Shown here in pieces: positions 61,139-64,000 of a stretch of DNA of 64,000 nucleotides (within the stretch, counting starts at the first letter, position 1; each line of letters begins with the position of its first letter). The DNA comes from Stereum hirsutum FP-91666 SS1 (lineage: Eukaryota > Basidiomycota > Agaricomycetes > Russulales > Stereaceae). The position numbers were made by a program, and so were the translations under genes. The notes below the pieces were generated by a model, which made no database searches, had not been told where the DNA came from, and saw only the letters and a list, made by a program, of their open reading frames with translations. Location of the stretch: positions 2,065,626 through 2,129,625 of the forward strand of contig NW_006763134.1 in NCBI RefSeq assembly GCF_000264905.1, given 5' to 3'.

Positions 61139-61882
61139 GGGTGGGCGATCAGTGGGGTGTACGGTTCCCACTGATACGGAGACGACTTATATATGTGGAC
61201 CACATAATTCCCACGACGATCCAAGAGAAGTCCTGGAGTCAGGAGAATCCAGGGCCTCAACCACACGACACACGACACACCGAGAATGTGGGGTGCTGTG
61301 TGAGTCACAAGGTCAACACATGGAGATTAAGAAGCCCAAGACAAAGGTGAAGAAAGTCTTTTGCTGACGAAAAAAACAGATATGCCGATAGAAAGATCGA
61401 TACACCCAGAGAACAAAAGATTCTGGTTCTTTGTCTCTAATCAGACACTCGAACCCGAGTCAGGATGATCGGCGTCCGGATCGATATCGATGGCACTAAC
61501 GCAGCTAAGACGAAGTCATCACTAGAAGTAACGGCGGTATCATTCACAGCGCCAGTTCCTGTTTTCTGTACGGGCAGAAGTGAATGCAAGCAAGGCCGTG
61601 TTCTGTACGTTCAGAATTCGTCAAGAGAAAGGAGGTCGCAGGTGTGCATTCCACTGCGCCAAAAAGGCACAACGTTAACCGAGATTCATTTTTGCGAGGG
61701 AAGAAAGGAGAAACATCTGCTGTGATTGCGATAGACTTACAACTTTGCTTGCTTCTAGCACCAGAATAGTCATGAGTCAACGAGTGAGCTTGGAAAGGAA
61801 AGCCCCACTGTACATTATCATTCGGGCTTCCGGAGTTCGGCGATACATAAGTCCGAGTCACGACAGGTGTCAGGATCGATGA

Positions 61883-61896
61883 TGTTACACGTGACA
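61883..61896. promoter_or_regulatory. TGTTAC-AC-GTGACA dyad upstream of copy 3
   Basis: Imperfect inverted repeat containing CACGTG (61888-61893). It ends exactly 18 bp before the 23-bp element, as in copy 2. Confidence 0.6.
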
Positions 61897-61914
61897 TCTA
61901 CACACGGCTCTTCA

Positions 61915-61937
61915 CGAACTTGAACCGTGACAAGCCG
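61915..61937 (+). promoter_or_regulatory. 23-bp conserved upstream element, copy 3
   Basis: One base different from the elements of copies 1 and 2 (T for C at the seventh position). It ends 88 bp before the ATG at 62026. Confidence 0.75.
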
Positions 61938-62025
61938 TTCTCTCTCTCTCTCTCCACGACATCAACCCTCTCTGCCTCAATCATCACACAAATCAGCCAA
62001 TAACTCCTCTCCAACCTACTTCACT

Positions 62026-62511
62026 ATGCCGCGCCAACAGACTGACCTTGTCTTCGGCTTCCTTGCCAACGAAGTGAAGCTCATGGAACGAGCCAGAGCT
62101 CACGGCCTCGCCCCCGATCTTTCACCCCACGTTATTGAACAGTACAAATCCCAGAATTATACTGAAGCAGAGCTCGTCCAATGCCAGTGGTTCAATCGAT
62201 CAGTGGCCATGTACAGCTACGTCAAGCGAGAGATCATCCCAAGGGTCGCAATTCCTGATCTCGAGCTTCGGACAGTTTGGGTCGGGGATGATTTGTGCAT
62301 CAACTGTTTTTCGTTGCCGCTCAAGTACGCAACCAGGCGCTATCGAACCCCGGAGATCGCGGCGCAGATGAGGGTACTCGCGAAGCTCATCGAGAACGAG
62401 TTACCGCCATCGTTATTCTGTGCCGTCTCCGCCCCAGTCCCGCCTGAGTTGAAGGGTCAGAAGCTTCACCCAAGGCTGGCCAACTATCGCATCGAGGACT
62501 TACCGTTCTAG
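62026..62511 (+). CDS. Small tandem-family protein, copy 3 (161 aa)
   Basis: Single exon. MPRQQTDLVFGFLANEVKLM; YTEAELVQCQWF; VAIPDLELRTVWVGDDLCIN with C-I-N-C-F; SLPLKYATRRYRTPEIAAQM; SLFCAVSAPVPPELKGQKL; ends ANYRIEDLPF. Family unknown. It is intact and close to copy 2. The 3' flank, up to about 62770, is also related to those of copies 1 and 2, so whole transcription units were duplicated. Confidence 0.8.
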   Translation: MPRQQTDLVFGFLANEVKLMERARAHGLAPDLSPHVIEQYKSQNYTEAELVQCQWFNRSVAMYSYVKREIIPRVAIPDLELRTVWVGDDLCINCFSLPLKYATRRYRTPEIAAQMRVLAKLIENELPPSLFCAVSAPVPPELKGQKLHPRLANYRIEDLPF

Positions 62512-62578
62512 GTTTGTCTTACTCCTCTTGATCTATCAGTCCTCTTGTCGTTTTGTCACTCATCTGCTTTGCGTACAG
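62512..62578 (+). other. Putative 3'-UTR intron of copy 3
   Basis: GTTTGT starts at the base after TAG; ACAG acceptor; 67 bp, the same length as in copy 2. Confidence 0.6.
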
Positions 62579-63027
62579 GTTCTTCTTCCTCGGACCTGTC
62601 TCGAACCCCGAACCAAACTTCCCTCACCTCCTTTGTGTTGTCGTGTTGTTGTCCGTGCGCTATCACCGTTCGTCTGTACTCTATATACTCTCCATCTGCT
62701 CGCCTGACTCGGATGCCATCACGTTGAACTCCTCACATATTGTCTTGCTTCTTCTCGACATACTTTGCCTCCTTTGCACATACATATTCTCTGTCCACCA
62801 TGGAACTCATATCTCACGCTTCTGCTGTTCACGTTTTCGACAGATGATCTTTACTTTCGCATCTTCTTGATTTTGCTATCCTTCTTTGAGCGCATATGTA
62901 TCCCAGTCCTTGCCCTTGGCCTTCGTCCCTCCATCTATGTACGGCCCTGCGATTTCCCTGATGAGGAGAATAATTCAGCGGGTTTGCTATCGATGATCGA
63001 TCAGGCCAGGCTCGCGGCCAGTGTTCG

Positions 63028-63262
63028 TGCATAGGTGTCACATGTGACATAACCAGGCCTTTTGTTGCCCGTTTCTGTCCGAGTCGCAGTCGTGGCCTAT
63101 CGCCGGAGATGACCCGGTGTCCGAATGATACTCTACTGAACCTGGACATAAGGAGCTTTTCTTTCAAAGAGATCCGATTGACTCATATACAATTCTAGAA
63201 GCAGGCCATTTTGTAGTTCTACTCACCGATAAGTCTCGCCTCGCCGCTGCTTTACGATCAAG
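63028..63262 (-). repeat. Orphan inverted copy of the small-family promoter
   Basis: Read on the minus strand, it matches about 58560-58812 (upstream of copy 2), including ATAGGCCACGACTGCGAC and ACAGAAACGGGC. It ends just past a perfect palindrome TGTCACATGTGACA (63036-63049). The 23-bp element and coding sequence that should follow on the minus strand are absent. Confidence 0.7.
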
Positions 63263-63496
63263 AGCTGGGTCATTTTGGCACACAAAGCCCGTTGATATCA
63301 ACCTAGGCACTGATAAAAGGAAACGCCGTGACCCCTAAATCATAAACAGTGCATAGATAGCAAGGGCGAGAGATACACAAATAAGTACAACAGGAGAGCA
63401 GGGGGACTAGGAGAAAAGGTAGTGAGACACATAACATCGTAACATGCGTGCGGATGAAGATGTAACAGCAAAGCAAAGACCACAGGCGTGAACAGA

Positions 63497-64000
63497 TCAT
63501 GTTTGTCCATCGTATTGCGTGAGCTAGAAGGAAGATCCTTGTCAGCGGCACGTAAAAATTCCCATGTAGAAACCTTACTCACATCAAGCGTCAAAGTCCT
63601 CGACGAATTGACCTCCTGGTCACGATATATCCCCACCAACGAGTCTCCGTGCTCGTACAACGAGCCCTTCAAACTGATCACAATGAACTGGAACGCGTCC
63701 GAGGCCTGCGACCGGATATATCTCGCAACCTTGGCGACGTTCGTATTATCAAGTGCGGCATCGACCTCATCCAGCACGAAGAAAGGACTGGGCTGGTAGC
63801 TGTGGATGGCGAAGAGAAGAGCGAGCGCGGCGACGGTTTTCTCGCCACCGGAGAGCTGCTCCATGTCGCGGAACCGCTTCATGGGCGGCATGGCGTGGTA
63901 TTTGATGCCGCTAGCATATGGTTCCTGTTATGAAAGAACGGTCAGCGTACATACAAGACGTACGATTGCTGGAGAGAAAAAACGAGCGGACCTCGTTATC
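63497..64000 (-). CDS. Cohesin subunit SMC1, C-terminal end (partial)
   Basis: ATPase head of the cohesin SMC1 subunit, which with SMC3 and the kleisin holds sister chromatids together. The window holds the last three exons. The first is a short piece ending DNE at the right edge. The second (about 63925-63600) contains [20 protein letters not shown], the ABC signature [20 protein letters not shown], the Walker B segment [20 protein letters not shown] and the D-loop. The last encodes LTQYDGQT, spliced after RTLTLD, with the stop at 63497. [19 protein letters not shown] and the TLDLT-type end distinguish SMC1 from other SMC proteins. The 5' part lies beyond the window. Confidence 0.95.

Overview
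This is nuclear DNA of a filamentous fungus, most likely a mushroom-forming basidiomycete (Agaricomycetes). Nearly every conserved gene is cut by many short (about 50-70 bp) GT-AG introns, genes lie on both strands without operons, and several families seen here (multi-intron 7-TM proteins, Ser-rich disordered proteins, MAPEG proteins, expanded nuclease-fold families) are typical of that group. I recognised no tRNA, rRNA, CRISPR array or intact transposon.

Layout. 1-3472 (-): 5' part of a condensin CND1/CAP-D2 gene running off the left edge. 3900-5734 (-): DUF1295 membrane reductase-like gene. 7499-10944 (-): plasma-membrane H+-ATPase. 10945-19549: 8.6 kb without a gene I can support. 19550-23239 (-): Polo-like kinase with an unusually long charged linker. 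23734-28487 (-): condensin CND3/CAP-G. 29281-34339 (+): a second, complete CND1/CAP-D2 gene. 34708-36171 (-): 7-TM protein. 37017-41099 (-): 2-oxoglutarate dehydrogenase E1. 42178-43810 (+): a protein joining an MLKL/HeLo-like helical bundle to a Skn7/Prr1-type receiver domain. 44515-45499 (+): MAPEG protein. 45886-47078 (-): glycine/serine-rich surface-type protein. 48683-54774 (-): very long Ser-rich disordered protein. 57862-62511: three tandem paralogs of a 161-162-residue protein I do not recognise, with a PD-(D/E)XK-like gene on the other strand between the second and third. 63497-64000 (-): 3' end of cohesin SMC1.

How genes relate. Polo kinase, CND3 and CND1 are consecutive, and another CND1 copy and SMC1 lie at the window edges, so the window is rich in mitotic-chromosome genes. 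The two CND1 copies keep the same introns where compared and are about 70% identical at DNA level in their 5' half. They are about 90% identical, including a disordered linker, in the exon at the left window edge, which points to gene conversion. Both CND1 promoters carry ACGCGT (MCB-like) boxes.

The most novel candidates are: (1) the helical-bundle plus receiver fusion, which would place a cell-death-type domain under two-component phosphorelay control; (2) the small-protein array, whose members share a 23-bp upstream element at nearly fixed distance, a dyad a fixed 18 bp upstream of it in two of them, an intron starting at the base after the stop codon, and an inverted orphan copy of the promoter near SMC1. 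All functional statements about these two systems are inference from sequence read by eye.
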